Positions 11,470-23,900 are shown, counted from the stretch's first letter. The stretch: 64,000 nt of DNA from Leuctra nigra (GCA_934045905.1 OW203762.1:8494001-8558000), one strand, 5' to 3'. Made by a program: numbers and translations. The notes: generated by a model from the letters alone, not told the origin.

Positions 11470-11830
11470 TAAACATTGCAAGCGTTGTACTGTGGTACTC
11501 TCACTGTACTTTCGATGTTTGTGATTTTTGTTTCTTCTTTTTTATTTTTGTTCGTTTGTTTCTGTTTTTCCTGGTCAGCAAAGGTCTCAATGATCAATTA
11601 ATCGACTTGAAATTTTGCACACACACTATACGGCCATACCTGTGGTTACGTGTAGGTACTTATATATTTTTTGAATTAAACCTTTGGTTGAAAGGAATAG
11701 TTGAGTTACCGTTTGTCCGATCAAGTTCAAATATTGCAGGACTAACATTTAATCAGATTTTACTAATTTTCATCCAAATCGGGCAAGAGCTTGAGCACAT
11801 TTTGATACATTGTTAAATTTGAGCTTTTTT
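11470..11830 (+). repeat. Divergent family A fragment
   Basis: It resembles the 5' half of family A: 'TACTGTGGTACTCTCACTGT', a T/TTTG-rich tract, then CGACTTGAAATTTTGCACAC and ATCCAAATCGGGCAAG. The characteristic GAGCGAGC start and the CTAG end are not seen. Confidence 0.4.
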
Positions 11831-11984
11831 CTTTAGTATAACGTTATGTGCGGCAGTGAAATAAATATAGGGATTATCCTCATTTATCCAAATTAAATGG
11901 CTTTAGTTTTTGTTTCACATAATTTACACATAAAACGTCCATGGTGTTATGTTGAGTATCTCTTGAATTGAGGACGAATAACGA

Positions 11985-12320
11985 ATTGACACTGTCGAAA
12001 GCTTTGCTGAAGTCGTAGAATATGCCAACGGTGCCTTTGTTATTATCAAGAGATTGAAGAATGTCGTCTATGAAGCTGGCGAGAGCGGTTATAGTTGACC
12101 TTCCTTTCATGAAACCGTGTTGATTTGTATTAAGAAGCAAAAATTTATTGAGGAAAGACAAAAGTCTTAGACAGAAGGCCGATTCGAGGAGTTTAGAGAA
12201 GACTGATAAAAGAGCGATAGGCCTGTAATTTTCAATTTTCATTCGCTCCCCGGATTTGAAGACAGGAATTATCTTGGCAGTTTTGAGACATGTAGGGAAG
12301 GATCCTTGATCGAAGATCAA
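11985..12320 (-). pseudogene. LINE reverse transcriptase, N-terminal palm, inverted 5' segment
   Basis: The minus-strand frame holds the upstream blocks of a non-LTR reverse transcriptase in order: TCLKTAKIIPVFKSGE, ENYRPIALLSVFSKLLE, NQHGFMKGRSTITALASF and the catalytic-Asp block FYDFSKAFDSVNS. Homology stops right after FDSVNS (about 11990); the remaining frame to 11880 looks like flanking DNA. The complementary C-terminal half begins at about 12310 on the opposite strand, so one retrotransposon copy is split by an inversion. The endonuclease and ORF1 are absent. Dead copy of the Jockey/CR1-like group; the clade is not resolved. Confidence 0.9.
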
Positions 12321-13359
12321 TCACATAGATTGGATCAGATCTTACCTGTCGGACAGAGAGCAAAGAGTGTTCATATCGGGCAAGACCACTTCACACCTCT
12401 CGGACGGACTTACAACAAATGTCGGAATGCCGCAAGGGTCAATAATTTCTCCGTATTTATTCATCCTCTTCACCAATGACCTTCCCGGAATTATAACAGC
12501 AGGAACTTTGACACTGTTCGCCGACGACACGAATCAGCTGATCTCGACGGACACAAAGTATCTCGGCGACTTATCAAATGAGGCAGCACAGCAGATCGAG
12601 GCGTGGAGTAATGATAACTACATGATCTTAAATAAAAAGAAAACAGTATTTATGCAATTCAATACAAAATGGAAGAAGAAAGAAGAAAGTCTACTCATTC
12701 GGCTAGAAGGTACCAGCATCGCGGAGGCAGAGACAACGAAGTTCTTGGGAGTCCAGCTCAACGAAACACTAGACTGGAGCAACCATATTCAAATGATCAG
12801 TGCACGTGTCGCCTCAGGTTGCTTCTTGATAAGAAAACTAATGGACATAACAAATATCAGCACCGTAAAGATGGTATATTTCTCATTTATCCAATCTCAC
12901 TTAAATTACGGTATTATATTATGGGGCCATTCTTCTGGAGCTAAGAGACTTTTTACTTTACAAAAAAGGACCCTGCGGTACATGGCAAGAGCCAGCTTCA
13001 ATCCTTGCGCTGACATTTATTTTAAAGACTCATGCAAACCCCTTTTTAAGCGTTTTAACATCCTGACTCTTCCTAGCCTTTATATTTTTAATTGTATTAT
13101 GTTTGTTGTAGGCAATGACAAGAGATCTCCTGTAAATGCATTTGACCATCAATATGCAACAAGACACAAAGAGGACTTCAAACTTTTAAAACATAAACTT
13201 GCACTGTACGAGAAAAGTCCAACCTATCAAGGGTCTAAATTTTATAATGCTCTACCTCAACATTTAAAAGATAAAAATGGAGTTGATTTTAAAATGTCCT
13301 TAAAGTTGTTTTTAATTAGCTCTTGTTTTTATTCATTCAATGAATTGTATTCAGGTTAG
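12310..13359 (+). pseudogene. LINE reverse transcriptase, C-terminal palm and thumb
   Basis: The reading frame enters at about 12310 (SKINHIDWIRSYLSDREQ) and continues to the stop at 13357-13359. It contains GMPQGSIISPYLF, the catalytic box TLFADDTNQ (FADD variant of YADD), KTKFLGVQLNETLDW-like thumb sequence (TTKFLGVQLNETLDW) and the tail DSCKPLFKRFNILTLPSLYIF typical of arthropod Jockey/CR1-type elements. No stop interrupts it. The product alone would lack the first catalytic aspartate, which lies in the inverted piece at 11985-12320. Relative to intact elements, about 20 residues between FDSVN and IDWI are missing at the junction. A separate host role is unlikely. Confidence 0.9.
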
Positions 13360-13472
13360 GGAATGATTACCTTCATTGTTAACTTGTATTTGTGTACTAC
13401 TTATCTTTGTCTATGTATCTTTGACTGTCATTATATCATGTATTTGATCAAATATGACAATAAATAAAACTA
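13360..13472 (+). mobile_element. 3' UTR and tail of the LINE copy
   Basis: Sequence after the RT stop ends in GACAATAAATAAAACTAAAA, an A-rich, AATAAA-containing tail consistent with the 3' terminus of the element. A TSD could not be identified with confidence. Confidence 0.6.
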
Positions 13473-15240
13473 AAACATTACTTAAATTTTGATTTCCACT
13501 AATTCAAATTTTCACCACATTTTTAAATTTGAATATCTACAACTTTGCCATGGAAAGTTTTGCCCTCTTCTCTCATCTTCTTCAAATCACAAACTTGTCA
13601 TATTTCTCCGATAAAAAAGGGGTTGAATACCTCTTATATATAATGACTCTTTAGTGTAGGTAATTCCACATAATTTCAACACGGTCTTGTGGCATAATAA
13701 AAAGCTCCGATTTTCTTAAAATTTGGCATGCTGATGGGGCATATTGATATGAGTTAGAAAATCTTTTTTCCCCGTTTTTGTCCACCGGATGTAATAAGTT
13801 ACAAGGTCACGAAGTTGGGGTGAATAATCACAATTCAAAATATTGTATGTACGAAGAACATAGAATATCTTGGCTTGCGTTGGAGCTACAACAACCCTAA
13901 AAAAATGAATTTGAAAGACAATTAAACGTCCTTTCGTGATATCGTGAACTTTTAAAAAAAAAAAAAAAATTTGAAAGTGTGTTTTGCTTTAGAAAAAAAT
14001 TATACTTTTTAATACATTTTAAAATTTCAGGATAGTTCAAATGCTTAGAAAAGACCAACTTTGGTATTGCATAACTTTTCAAGAAAATCATATATTTTTG
14101 TTAGGTACACCATAGTGGACGTTGCTGCATACCAATCATTCGATTACACTATATCATTTTCTTAAAATAATCACATCAGATCTTCGTCGATATTTGGGAT
14201 TTTGTGTTCATTGATGCATATGTATATTAAAAATTTCAAGTTTGGCATTTCATAACTTCTAAGAAAAATAAATGCTCTTTCTATACCCGGCGCTGCACTA
14301 TACTTGCACATAGAAATAGGACGTTCAAAAACGTTCTTTATCAATTGGCTTACAAGTAAGTACCTTTATCAACTCGGATCTTCTTCAAATTGTGTGGATC
14401 ATAGGTAAGAAAACCCTCCTTACCTCTATGTGTGGATATTATCTCAATGGTGTATAAAAGTAGGTACATTGTAGATATCAGGTTTGGTAATTCACAACAA
14501 TGTATAGACAAAATGTATATGGGTGGCATCGTTATGCTTTTTCTTTAGCCATCAGGTAATATAGATTGTATATTATTTAGGCTTTGTATTCTTTTGGTGA
14601 TAATAAATCAAATCTAAATGAAAAATACGAGTATCTTGAAACTCCTATTTTTTGTATTTTGATGTCTTCCATATTTCTTAAATTATATCGGATCAGGTCG
14701 TTGGTCGGATTACGTCAAATTTTAATGATTGTCATTCCGTAACATTTCGGGGAACAACATATTTTGTCTACATGTTACTTTGCACCTTTACTGCCATAAA
14801 AGCTGGCATTCGATGAAGCTGTTTCAATTCGCTTATCACCCCAGACAAATATGATGAACATACTATAAGTAAAAATGGTTCATATCGTTTCATTGTCATT
14901 TTGAATAGGTAGTAATGTATGCTAAAAACATATTTTCTAAAAACAAGTAGGTAACATTTTTTAAGGTACTTGAATACCCTTAAAAACCAAACATTAAAAA
15001 AAAAACAGTTTCAAATTTGGTACCATCCTTGAGTATGGACCCAAGGGTACCAAAGTGTATGGAGGCCCCAGTGTAAGAAGCCACTAAGTCCCTTTAAAGT
15101 CTAATAAAGTCCAATAAATACACATGAGTGTGTGTCTGTTATTAACTTGCAATGAGAAGCAAATTCAGTTATTTTTTCTATAATTTAGTGGTTCGTGCTT
15201 CTAGATTTCAGTTGTTTTAGATATATTATTGCCGGGTTTT
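13473..15240. other. No recognisable gene
   Basis: AT-rich sequence with homopolymer A runs near 13953-13967 and several vague internal repeats ('AAATTTCA..TTTGG.ATT.CATAAC'). These may be remnants of an old element. Nothing assignable. Confidence 0.35.
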
Positions 15241-15245
15241 AAGGA

Positions 15246-15312
15246 ATAGGGTTCGAGGTGTTGCACTTATCCGTGCTCGCTTATCAAAGCGTTACACAGA
15301 GCTTTTTCCTAG
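15246..15312 (+). repeat. Family A 3' end fragment
   Basis: Contains GTTCGAGGTGTTGCAC, CGTGCTCGCTTATCAAAGCG and the terminal hairpin region ending TTTTTCCTAG, followed by T. Confidence 0.6.
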
Positions 15313-15404
15313 TATAATGTGATTAACACTTTATCGGTTAGTCTCTGATCAGAAAAGTGAAAAGTCTGGTTATGTTATCTCATGCATAGTATTTAATCAT
15401 ATTA

Positions 15405-16649
15405 TTGAGCGAGCGTAGCGAGCGTCACTACGGTACTCTTATGGCACTTTCTCTGTGTGTTTGTTTTTTTGTTTGTTTGTTTGTATGTTTTTTTTGTGGT
15501 CACTGCCCAGGTCAAACCGCTTTACCAATCGATCTGAAAATTTGCACACATACTAACGTAATCTATGCGGTCCCTGGGATCGTTTTTGAAAGGGAGCCTG
15601 TGATTGGTTCAAATTTAAAAAAAATTATCTTTCGAGACCAAAACAGAAATTCCTGCGCATGCGTGAAGTTGACAATTTTACACCTTGACCCGTGTGACAC
15701 CTCTAAATCACTGCCTTCTGCATACGAAAATTATAATGCAATAAGAAGGCTGCTTTTTAATTTTTGATTGTTGCTTTTTTGTTTTTTTAAATTTGTCTTT
15801 GGCTGTTATAAAATTATTTTAACAAAGAATATTTTATATAATGTATTGATATCAAGAATACTACTTTTTAATCATAGATAGGTGAACTTTGAATTCCATT
15901 TATTTAAAAGTGTGAATTGAAACTAAATTGATATTTTTTGTTATCACCGGAACACACGGAATGGTAAGTAGTTCCAAACCGGATATAGATGGCATTAGTC
16001 ATTTCTGTTTTGGTCTACGACCACCATTGTCCCCAATCTTACAAAGTTTCAGATAAATCCTCCCATTGGTTAAAATTTTAAAAAAATATTTCATGTGATT
16101 ATTGAAATTTAAACAAGAACCTTTTGACCGATCAACTTAAAACTTTGCATGGTAATTGGGACCGACCGACATTATCTATATTTTTGACAATTTTCATACT
16201 AATCTGTGTTTAAATCTAAAAGTTATTGACAGTTTACGGACATTTTGCGTGTTGGCTGTCAAATTTCTCGAATTTCATATTTCACGGCAAGTTCGAATCT
16301 TCAGTTCCAAGGTAGTTAGAGCATAGATATGACCGTTCAACAGAAAGATTTAATATTGTGTACACACAACATTTATATCATGAGTGGTCCCCCAGGTATA
16401 TTTTTTGAACGAGATCCTGTGATTTTTTTAAAATCAACAAGGAACCGTTTGATCGATCAACTTAAAACTTTGCATGATTATTGGGAAATATATTAGGAAT
16501 TTTGTGAGATTTTCATACAAGTCTGTGAAGAAATTCAAGAATTATTGGCTTTTAAGTTTTAATGCATTTTCGATAGACAGAATTTCGGTTCGAAGTGTTG
16601 CTCGTATCCGTGCTCGCTCATCAACGCGTTACACAGAGCGTTTTCCTAG
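15405..16649 (+). mobile_element. Family A (Helitron/Helentron-like), longest copy
   Basis: 1245 bp. The 5' end is TTGAGCGAGCGTAGCGAGCG, then CTACGGTACTCTTATGGCAC, CTCTGTGTGT, a TTTG/T simple-repeat tract, and CCAGGTCAAACCG. Several 'ATCGATCTGAAAATTTGCAC'-type blocks follow, spaced by a few hundred bp. The 3' end is GTGCTCGCTCATCAACGCGT, ACAGAGCGTTTTCCTAG, followed by T. GAGCGAGC at the 5' end is complementary to GCTCGCTC at the 3' end. The 3' hairpin stem is CGCTCA/AGAGCG-like in this copy (CGCTCA/TGAGCG in consensus). No protein is encoded. The architecture resembles HINE/DINE-1 elements (inference). Confidence 0.65.
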
Positions 16650-17920
16650 TTACGTACAATTTGGTTGGTGTATGAATGAAACTATAGAAATCATGTAAAT
16701 ATGTAACAATAACGTAAAATAATACTCTGTTGGTCTAACTTACCTCTAAATATTGTTACAGCCGTTATTTTTACGGACTTAGGGACTTTTTATACACTGG
16801 AAGTGTGAAGGAAGGACCACACTATAAATGACGAATGTTTTAAATTTTCAAAATGAGTCGCATAAAATAGAGCGTATTTGAATTAGTGAGAAATAGATCA
16901 ACTTAAAACGGCCAAAATGTGACTTAGAGACTTTTTACACTGGGCCCTATAAATTAGTTCATCATCTTTCCAAAAAATCAATCGAAATTCCCAAAATTTG
17001 AAGAAGATCCGAGGTGATTTATTAGAAAATAAAATTAATTTATAATTCCTGATAATTAAAATGTAATTTTAGACAATTTCCAACCATATTTCGCCGGTAA
17101 GCACAGTTGATGAATACGTGATGATGAAGGAAAATAAAACAATTAGATCTGGCCCGGGCTCGACCTGTATGGCTTTGGCTGCTTGGCAATGGCACTTGTT
17201 TTGGTTGGTCACATTACTCATTTTTGGTAATAATAATACATTTATTAATTTCGTGTTTATTTAATCGAATCCTGTTTACAATTATAAATCATGTCAGGAG
17301 AAGTTCCACATCATAATAATCTAAGGCCTTCTAATTCGCAACCGACTGGCCAAGTCGGTATTAATTTCGTGTAATAAATCTTATTGCATTAATAATTTAT
17401 AGTACTAATAATATTATCTATAAAAATTTATTTTATGAAATTTATAAAAAAAAGTGTTGTACAACATACAATGAGTATTGAAAATGAAAGGTTGATCGAA
17501 ATGTCTCGGTTGCTGTGCTCTCGCTGTTTAAAAGGAAATAGTGACAGTTTGTTTATGTTATTTTGCACTCGTGATATTTTACGACCCATTTTACGAGCTC
17601 TTGAGATCCAGAGCCGAAAACAATTAACGATTCGTTTCAAATTACATTTTTTATGACGGATGTTATTTCCCCTCATTTGGAGACCCGATTTAGTTGCCCA
17701 AAGCTTAGTGAGCACTCTTAAATGCTACCGTCAATTATCTGTCGATATGTTTGTAATTTAGTGATTACTTTTTTATGTAATACATATTTTTTAAATCCAA
17801 TCCACTGGTATGATAAATTCTTATAAAACTTGTAATAAATATCTGTCTGCCTCCCGTTTCCAACACAACACAACACAGTTAACAAATTTTGAAATTCAAA
17901 CTAAAATGCAAAGTATGTAA
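16650..17920. other. No recognisable gene
   Basis: AT-rich. Contains a weak palindrome near 17337-17360 (ACCGACTGGCCAAGTCGGTA, a hairpin) and no supported coding sequence. Confidence 0.35.
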
Positions 17921-17924
17921 CTTT

Positions 17925-18520
17925 CTCGGTTTTTTTTGTTATTTTTTTTGCCTGCACTGCCTGCACCGCACAACAAATCGATCTGAAATTTTGCACATCG
18001 TAATCTATGCGGGATCGGAATCGTTTTTGTAAGGTATCCTGTGATTAGTTCAAATTTAAAAAAAAAATCCTTCGATTGGTTGGTCCGATCAATTTGAAAT
18101 TTTGCTAAGTCATTGCAACCAACATTGTCTTGACCCCAAGCTTTTTTCTTAAAAAGTTTCAGCCAAATCCTCCCATGGGTTCTTCCCAAATCCTCCCGAA
18201 TCCTCCCATCTTTCCTTTAGTTTTGAAATTTAAACTAGAAATGATTGACCGATCAGCTTAAAACTTCACATGGTATTGGGACCAACATTTTAGGTATTTT
18301 TGCCAAATTGAAGACTAATCTGTTGTTATCTTCAAAAGTTATTGTAATTTTAAGGAAATTGTATTCTATAATCTTGAAATATTTGAAAAATGTATACTAA
18401 TTTTTCATCCCGCCTTCTTGATGCTTCAATAATAGAGCAGCTGACACTTGCAAACGCATATCAAATCGGATGCAGTACGATGGCTCGCTCATCAACGCGT
18501 TACACTGAGCGTTTTCCTAG
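17925..18520 (+). mobile_element. Family A copy, 5'-degraded
   Basis: Contains the T-rich tract, CTGCACTGCCTGCACCGCAC, ATCGATCTGAAATTTTGCAC and CAAATCGGATGCAGTACGAT, ending CGCTCATCAACGCGTTACAC, TGAGCGTTTTCCTAG. About 600 bp. The 5' GAGCGAGC motif is missing. The base after CTAG here is C, unlike most copies. Confidence 0.6.
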
Positions 18521-18529
18521 CATAGAGAA

Positions 18530-20728
18530 TTATTATTCTGAATAGGCATTCAATTAAAAAAGATTCGTAAAATGCAATGATCATGGAGGTATTTTATCGT
18601 TACAAATGTTATTGTAGTTTGTATAGTGTAATCCGTCCTTATGACAAATGACTCCGTTTAACAAAAGGTGTGGACTGACGAAAACTCGTCTCGTAAAGAA
18701 AGGTGTGAATATGAAGCCATCAGCCACCCATTGTTCCACCGACAGTAGTCGGTCATTATGATCGGATCTTGTCAAGAATCACATTCAACACGCAAAAACC
18801 CTCGATTTGAAGCAGAAGAAGCTCGAAGTTGAATTGATGATGAAAGATGTTTTAATAGATTCCACGAGACGAATTAAAAACAGATTAAGAAATGATTATT
18901 AAGTCACGAATGCCGTACTGTGTTATTATGTTAATATTGAGAGTGCATGGTTTTTCATGATAATAATGGTGGATGCATCAGTTGCATTTCACACAAACTT
19001 GGCTTGCAGCTAAAAATAGTTGCATTTTTCATCTCAACTTTCGAAAAAATAATAGAGGTAATTATTATGATCGATTTCTTTACTTTGTAGTACAAGGCAT
19101 TTACCTACTTATTTGAAGGATGATATATAGTCTCTTTGGATGAATTTTAACGAATTAGATTGTATTTTTATCAGTATTCTGTATTAATTATCTCGAGTTT
19201 AGACAAAAATAATAGAGGAAATTAAATTGATTTCTTTACTTTGTACTAACTTTGTACTTGTGTTTACATTGCTACGAGGCATTTTAGTGAAATTAAACTG
19301 AAACTTAAAAGTAGTAGTTATTTTGGATGACTTTTAACGAAAGATAATAAGTCAAACTTTTTTTAAATGTTCGTAGGTAAATTTATTAGGAGTACATTAT
19401 TTATTATGCAATTAGAAGAATTAGTTATAGATGATTTTCAGGTAAGGAATATTTTGCTTATACTAAAATCTCGGTAGTCATTAAAAATGTCTAGTAACAA
19501 TAAAATAAGTTGCAATATGATGTAATTACCAATTAAAATCGACTAGTTTTTGCATAGAATGTTATTTAATTAACATTTTATTGCTCGTAAACCAAGTAAA
19601 GACCTGATAAAAGTTTATAGTGCCTTTTTAGTAAATTGAGCTTTCCAACAATGTCGTCAAGTATACGGAGTCTGCGCGATAAGATTGGGCACTCATCTCA
19701 ATAATTGCCCATTAAATGATGTAAACATCGTTTTACTTTTAATCTGTCTCAATTCTGTGTTCCTATTTTCGCAATTATTTTTTAATTACAGCTGAGAATG
19801 AACATTACATGGAACGGCTGCTGAAAGCTAACCGAAAGACTGCACAAACTGCATCGTAAACTGCATAAGTGGATATAATAGATAACAAATGCAACAACAC
19901 TCTTATAGCCTTGACAATAACATGAATTTTGGCCACTGCTATCGATAATGAAGATACCTCATTTACCACACACTCATCAATTTGTACTCTATTTGGACTT
20001 TTTAGGTAAATTTTTAAACATCCCACAAAAATATATTTATTCTCTCAAATAATAAAACGACGCTTTTCCAATTTTTCTTTTCAATTTCTAGATTTTAAAA
20101 AATCGACAAGTATCTTAACGCTATTTTCAGGATGAATTATTTTTATAATTATAATTATTATTAATATTATAATTATAAATATAATAATATTTAAAACTAT
20201 AATAATTTTGATTTTTTTTAAGGAATTGTTAGTGATTCTGTGGCAATGTATTTACAAAAAAAACTATAGTATTTTTTGTAACAATTTTTCCAGTCTATTT
20301 TTTACACTGAATGTTTTATGGGTTGCATCAACATCACCATAATGCATTAAAGCGAAAAAACTTATATTATTAATGAAACAATTCTGCAGAAATTCATTCC
20401 GTAAATAAAAGTGTATTCTCCACACTAAAGTTCCTCCACAATGTAATTGGTTTCTTCATACTTGCTCGCCATCTTGATTTTCCAGTGATGTTGTTTTATT
20501 CACTTTGTCTATAGGAATTTTATTACAAGTCAAGTTTGAAAGATAAGAAAGCGGTAAAATAGTTTTAACGTCGTCGACTGGAGTAGTATGATTTGTGTGA
20601 TTTTTATTGCTCCCAATAAAGGAATTGCATTCGATTCTAGTTCCCTCGCATATTATACGCCTTCATCTTGAATATTGATGCAATCAACTTGTAAATTCCT
20701 CGATGCATTCTTCTAAGTACATTCTTCA
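18530..20728. other. No recognisable gene
   Basis: AT-rich. An AT-only palindromic stretch lies near 20145-20200 (ATAATTATAATTATTATTAA type). Short ORFs in this stretch have no supporting features. Confidence 0.35.
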
Positions 20729-20805
20729 TTAGCTGCAATCGTGGAAACGCCGTCTTTCAGTTGCCAACTCTTCAAATGTCAGTTTGCGATTTCGCCGTCC
20801 AGACG
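20729..20805 (-). CDS. Candidate terminal coding exon, unrecognised
   Basis: On the minus strand a possible acceptor (TTGTCGTCTACTCGAG) is followed by a frame reading SGRRNRKLTFEELATERRRF then HDCS and a TAA stop. The short stretch is charged, protein-like and less AT-biased than its surroundings. If spliced to the exon at 22352-22508, the phases agree (one base carried over from upstream, two bases here), giving a product of about 77 residues. That pairing is inference, and other exons may lie between. Function unknown. Confidence 0.25.
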
Positions 20806-22351
20806 CTCGAGTAGACGACAATAAAATAACATTTTGGAAATGTGACTTTTTACACAGTAGACTTGAGGTTTTCTTGTATGTTTTCTTCTTTCTTTTAACG
20901 AGGTAATTGAAATAAAGTAACATATGGGGTTTTTGGCACATCCCCAAAAAGTTTCCACGATTTAAACACTCCGAAAAAAACAATTTTTTAATTAGGTTGA
21001 CTATTAGAAGTACTCACTCAATGTATACATACCTGAGTTTAGTGAGCTATGTCGGACTTGGCTGTACTGAGAGAATTTATTTGTGAATTATATGAAGGCG
21101 GAGACGTGCTGCATGATGGGAAGAATCGTTCAGAGGAACATGAAGTGAATAGCCATGAACTTATGCGTAGAGACTTTGAATAGTTAATTTAGTAACGGTT
21201 TTCAGCGTGTCTTTCTTGAGCAGTCTTGATTTTTAAAAAATTGTTTAAAAAAATCATAAAAAATTTTACAAATTAGCTTATCAACCTATTAATATTATCA
21301 ATTATTATATATATTTTTATATATTATTATTATAATAGTGAATTCCTGATTCATTTTGACGATTTTCTGAGTCAAGTGAAATTGATTAAGAATAATCGAC
21401 TCAAGCGAGAAGTCGCATTTGTTTTGATTCCATTGCTCACGTACTTTACGACTGGGTCTCATTGGCACAATATGTATTATATTTTATGTCGCAGATCAAA
21501 TACCTGCACTTTATGTTTCAAATATTATGACATCGGAACGGGTTTGACCCAATTCATACGAAAGCTGTTACTTATGTGACTCCGGAATGAAAATGTCTTA
21601 CAGATTTGCCAAATAGATGAAGGAGAAACAGAATTCGCTAGTTTTAATTTTAATCACGCAATTGACAATATATTTCGTCTAATAGAAATATATTTTGTCA
21701 ATCCAGTTTTAACTCACAAGATTTACATCAACATCTGCTTAAATTAGACCCAGTCATATTTCTGTGTGACATTTAAGTTATGAAAGTATATGAGTTATGA
21801 AAAGTATCTTCATCTTTGTCTTCAGTTCACTCGAGGTCGCATCCATCTTGAATCTTCTTTTCAAAAATAATTTTATGATCATAAAATATAAAATAAATCA
21901 TTGGATATAATTAATGCTTAGAAGAAGCAGCCAAATTGTACATGGCCAAATCCAAATCCAAATGCCAATTATGAATAGTTGAAAATAAATAAATGTTTCA
22001 ATTTTATAATTTTAAAATTTGAATAATCAGTAAATTTAGTATTTAAGTTAGATTGATTTCAATGAGATTTAGTGGAAATGTTGAGATTCTTCATTTTGTG
22101 TTCCGTTCACTCTCGAAGAGACGTCTTCTTTGATCTTCTGGGTAATTCAATTTACTGCTTCTACAATTACGTTAATGAAAGGGCAAAGTCGTGTTCGATT
22201 TCTAAATAAATTCACTGTATGTTATAAATAAATTAATTGCATAATTTGACTTATTTGATCCACCGTACATGATTTATATAAATGTGGAGTAGTAACTGTG
22301 AATTATACTTTGCTTTGCCCTGTGGTTGACATTGACTTGATTTGTACCCAC

Positions 22352-22508
22352 CAATTTCAATTTGTTTCGACGCTTCATTTGAGTCATAGTCTGAATTTTT
22401 CAAAATGGCCAATAAAAGTGGCTGGGCCTCGTTTGGCAACCGGAAGCGTTCAAGAAGATTTCTAATTGACTCAAACGGCACCTCGTGGCCGTCCTCACCT
22501 GCAACCAT
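22352..22508 (-). CDS. Candidate first coding exon of a host gene, unrecognised
   Basis: This is the best host-exon candidate in the window. On the minus strand a strong polypyrimidine tract and acceptor (TTCTTGTTTCTTCTGTTTTAG) ends two bases before ATG at 22508. The frame begins MVAGEDGHEVPFESIRNLLE and continues RFRLPNEAQPLLLAILKNSD, YDSNEASKQIEI, then reaches a donor-like G|GTGGGT at 22352/22351 (an alternative donor GTACAA lies 4 bases further). The 52 residues are amphipathic and look helical. The acceptor implies an upstream non-coding exon. I do not recognise the family. A possible 3' exon lies at 20729-20805. Confidence 0.5.
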
Positions 22509-22714
22509 CGCTAAAACAGAAGAAACAAGAACAGCACATTACTAGGCATATCGACAACAAAGCAAACAAAGAAATCATGTTGCTAAGACAATATTAATTA
22601 ACACACAAGATGATAAGTTTGCACATTGAGTATTCATTGCGAACAGTAGGTATAGATTTATTAAATTTTGTATTCAGTAAATCTTTTATATTTGCCACCA
22701 ACAATGTTTACAAA

Positions 22715-22995
22715 ACGGAACTGGTTGGGTGAGTGGTTAACGCTCTGAACTTGTATTCCGGAGGCCCGGGTTCGATTCCCGCGGCCGTCCTTCCTGACTG
22801 GGATTTGTTCGTGGTTTTCCCTCAGTCGACAGGCAAATGCTGGGAAGGTACCCTACTAATAGGCCACGACCGCCTCCTTCCCACCTTCCATCCTTACCTA
22901 CTCTTCACCATCATCTCCCAATCATCATCATAATCATTCATCCGTCGCCATTAGCCTCGCTGCAGAACAGTGCGACGTTAAGCACCAGACAAAAA
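22715..22995 (+). mobile_element. tRNA-derived SINE, young copy with 12-bp TSD
   Basis: Same family as the copy at 9202: GGTTGGGTGAGTGGTTAACG, B box GGGTTCGATTCCC, the GGCCACGACCGCC block, the CAT-rich segment, CAGTGCGACGTTAAGC and a short poly(A). The perfect TSD AATGTTTACAAA occurs at 22703-22714 and 22996-23007, marking a recent insertion. Confidence 0.92.
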
Positions 22996-23009
22996 AATGT
23001 TTACAAATA

Positions 23010-23900
23010 TGAATTTAAATGAGAGCCCGCCCTCTTCATTGTGGACTAAAAGTAACATTTATTTTTAAAGAACATATTTGGGACACAGAAATTTGATTAA
23101 TAACTGGATGTTTCTTCAGTAGCCATAATTAAGTTATTTTGAAGTTGAGCATAATCTTGTTCGGTACCGTACTAATTCTTGTTTTGGTAAGAATTTCTAG
23201 TTGCAAGTTATAGACAGTTTTTAATAAATTACAAATATGTTCATATTCCATTAGATTTGCTCTTGGAAACGAGTAGATACAAGGTCGGGGAACAATTCTC
23301 CACATAAAAAGCCTCGGCTGTTGAATACAATTCTGACGACTTTATTGCAAAGTATAGGGACATCGGAGGTCGCTATTACCGTACCGTCCTAATGATATGA
23401 TTGACAGATAAATATATTATAATATAATCGGAAGATTCACACGTTAGACCGCGCAGTAATTACACATGCAATTACTCTGACGTCACTGTGACGTATTTTG
23501 CACACAATGATTGTGCATCGATAAAATATCAGATATATTACACGCACCCATAATTAGCAGATATTGGAAATGTGATAATATTCAATGTCCTCAAGTGTAC
23601 ATTTATTCTATACATAAATCATCCAATCGGCATGAATCTTTCGAGTATTCGCGTCAAAACGTGTTTCAACTTCTCCTGTGCCACTCGGAAGTCACAATTT
23701 AAATTACTAAATGGGGACATATACATTAAAAATGTCGATTGGGTGCCTACAAATGTCATAAAATATTCGACACATAAAAATAAGCAGATGTTCAACGCCA
23801 ATGATTGTATATACCTATTTAATTTATTTGATTTTTTTCTTTGTTTTTCATTTTTTTCAGTTTTGTTGATGAAGTTATACCGAAATGATGCCTATAAATG
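23010..23900. other. No recognisable gene
   Basis: AT-rich sequence with overlapping short ORFs on both strands (23511-23928). None has splice, motif or compositional support. Confidence 0.35.

Noticed and set aside
12367..13359. Intact host gene of 330 codons.
   Set aside because: Clear non-LTR reverse transcriptase C-terminal half; its N-terminal half lies inverted next door.
15405..16649. Family A as an LTR retrotransposon or solo LTR.
   Set aside because: No TG...CA ends, no TSD, no polyadenylation/TATA layout. Ends carry a hairpin plus CTAG instead.
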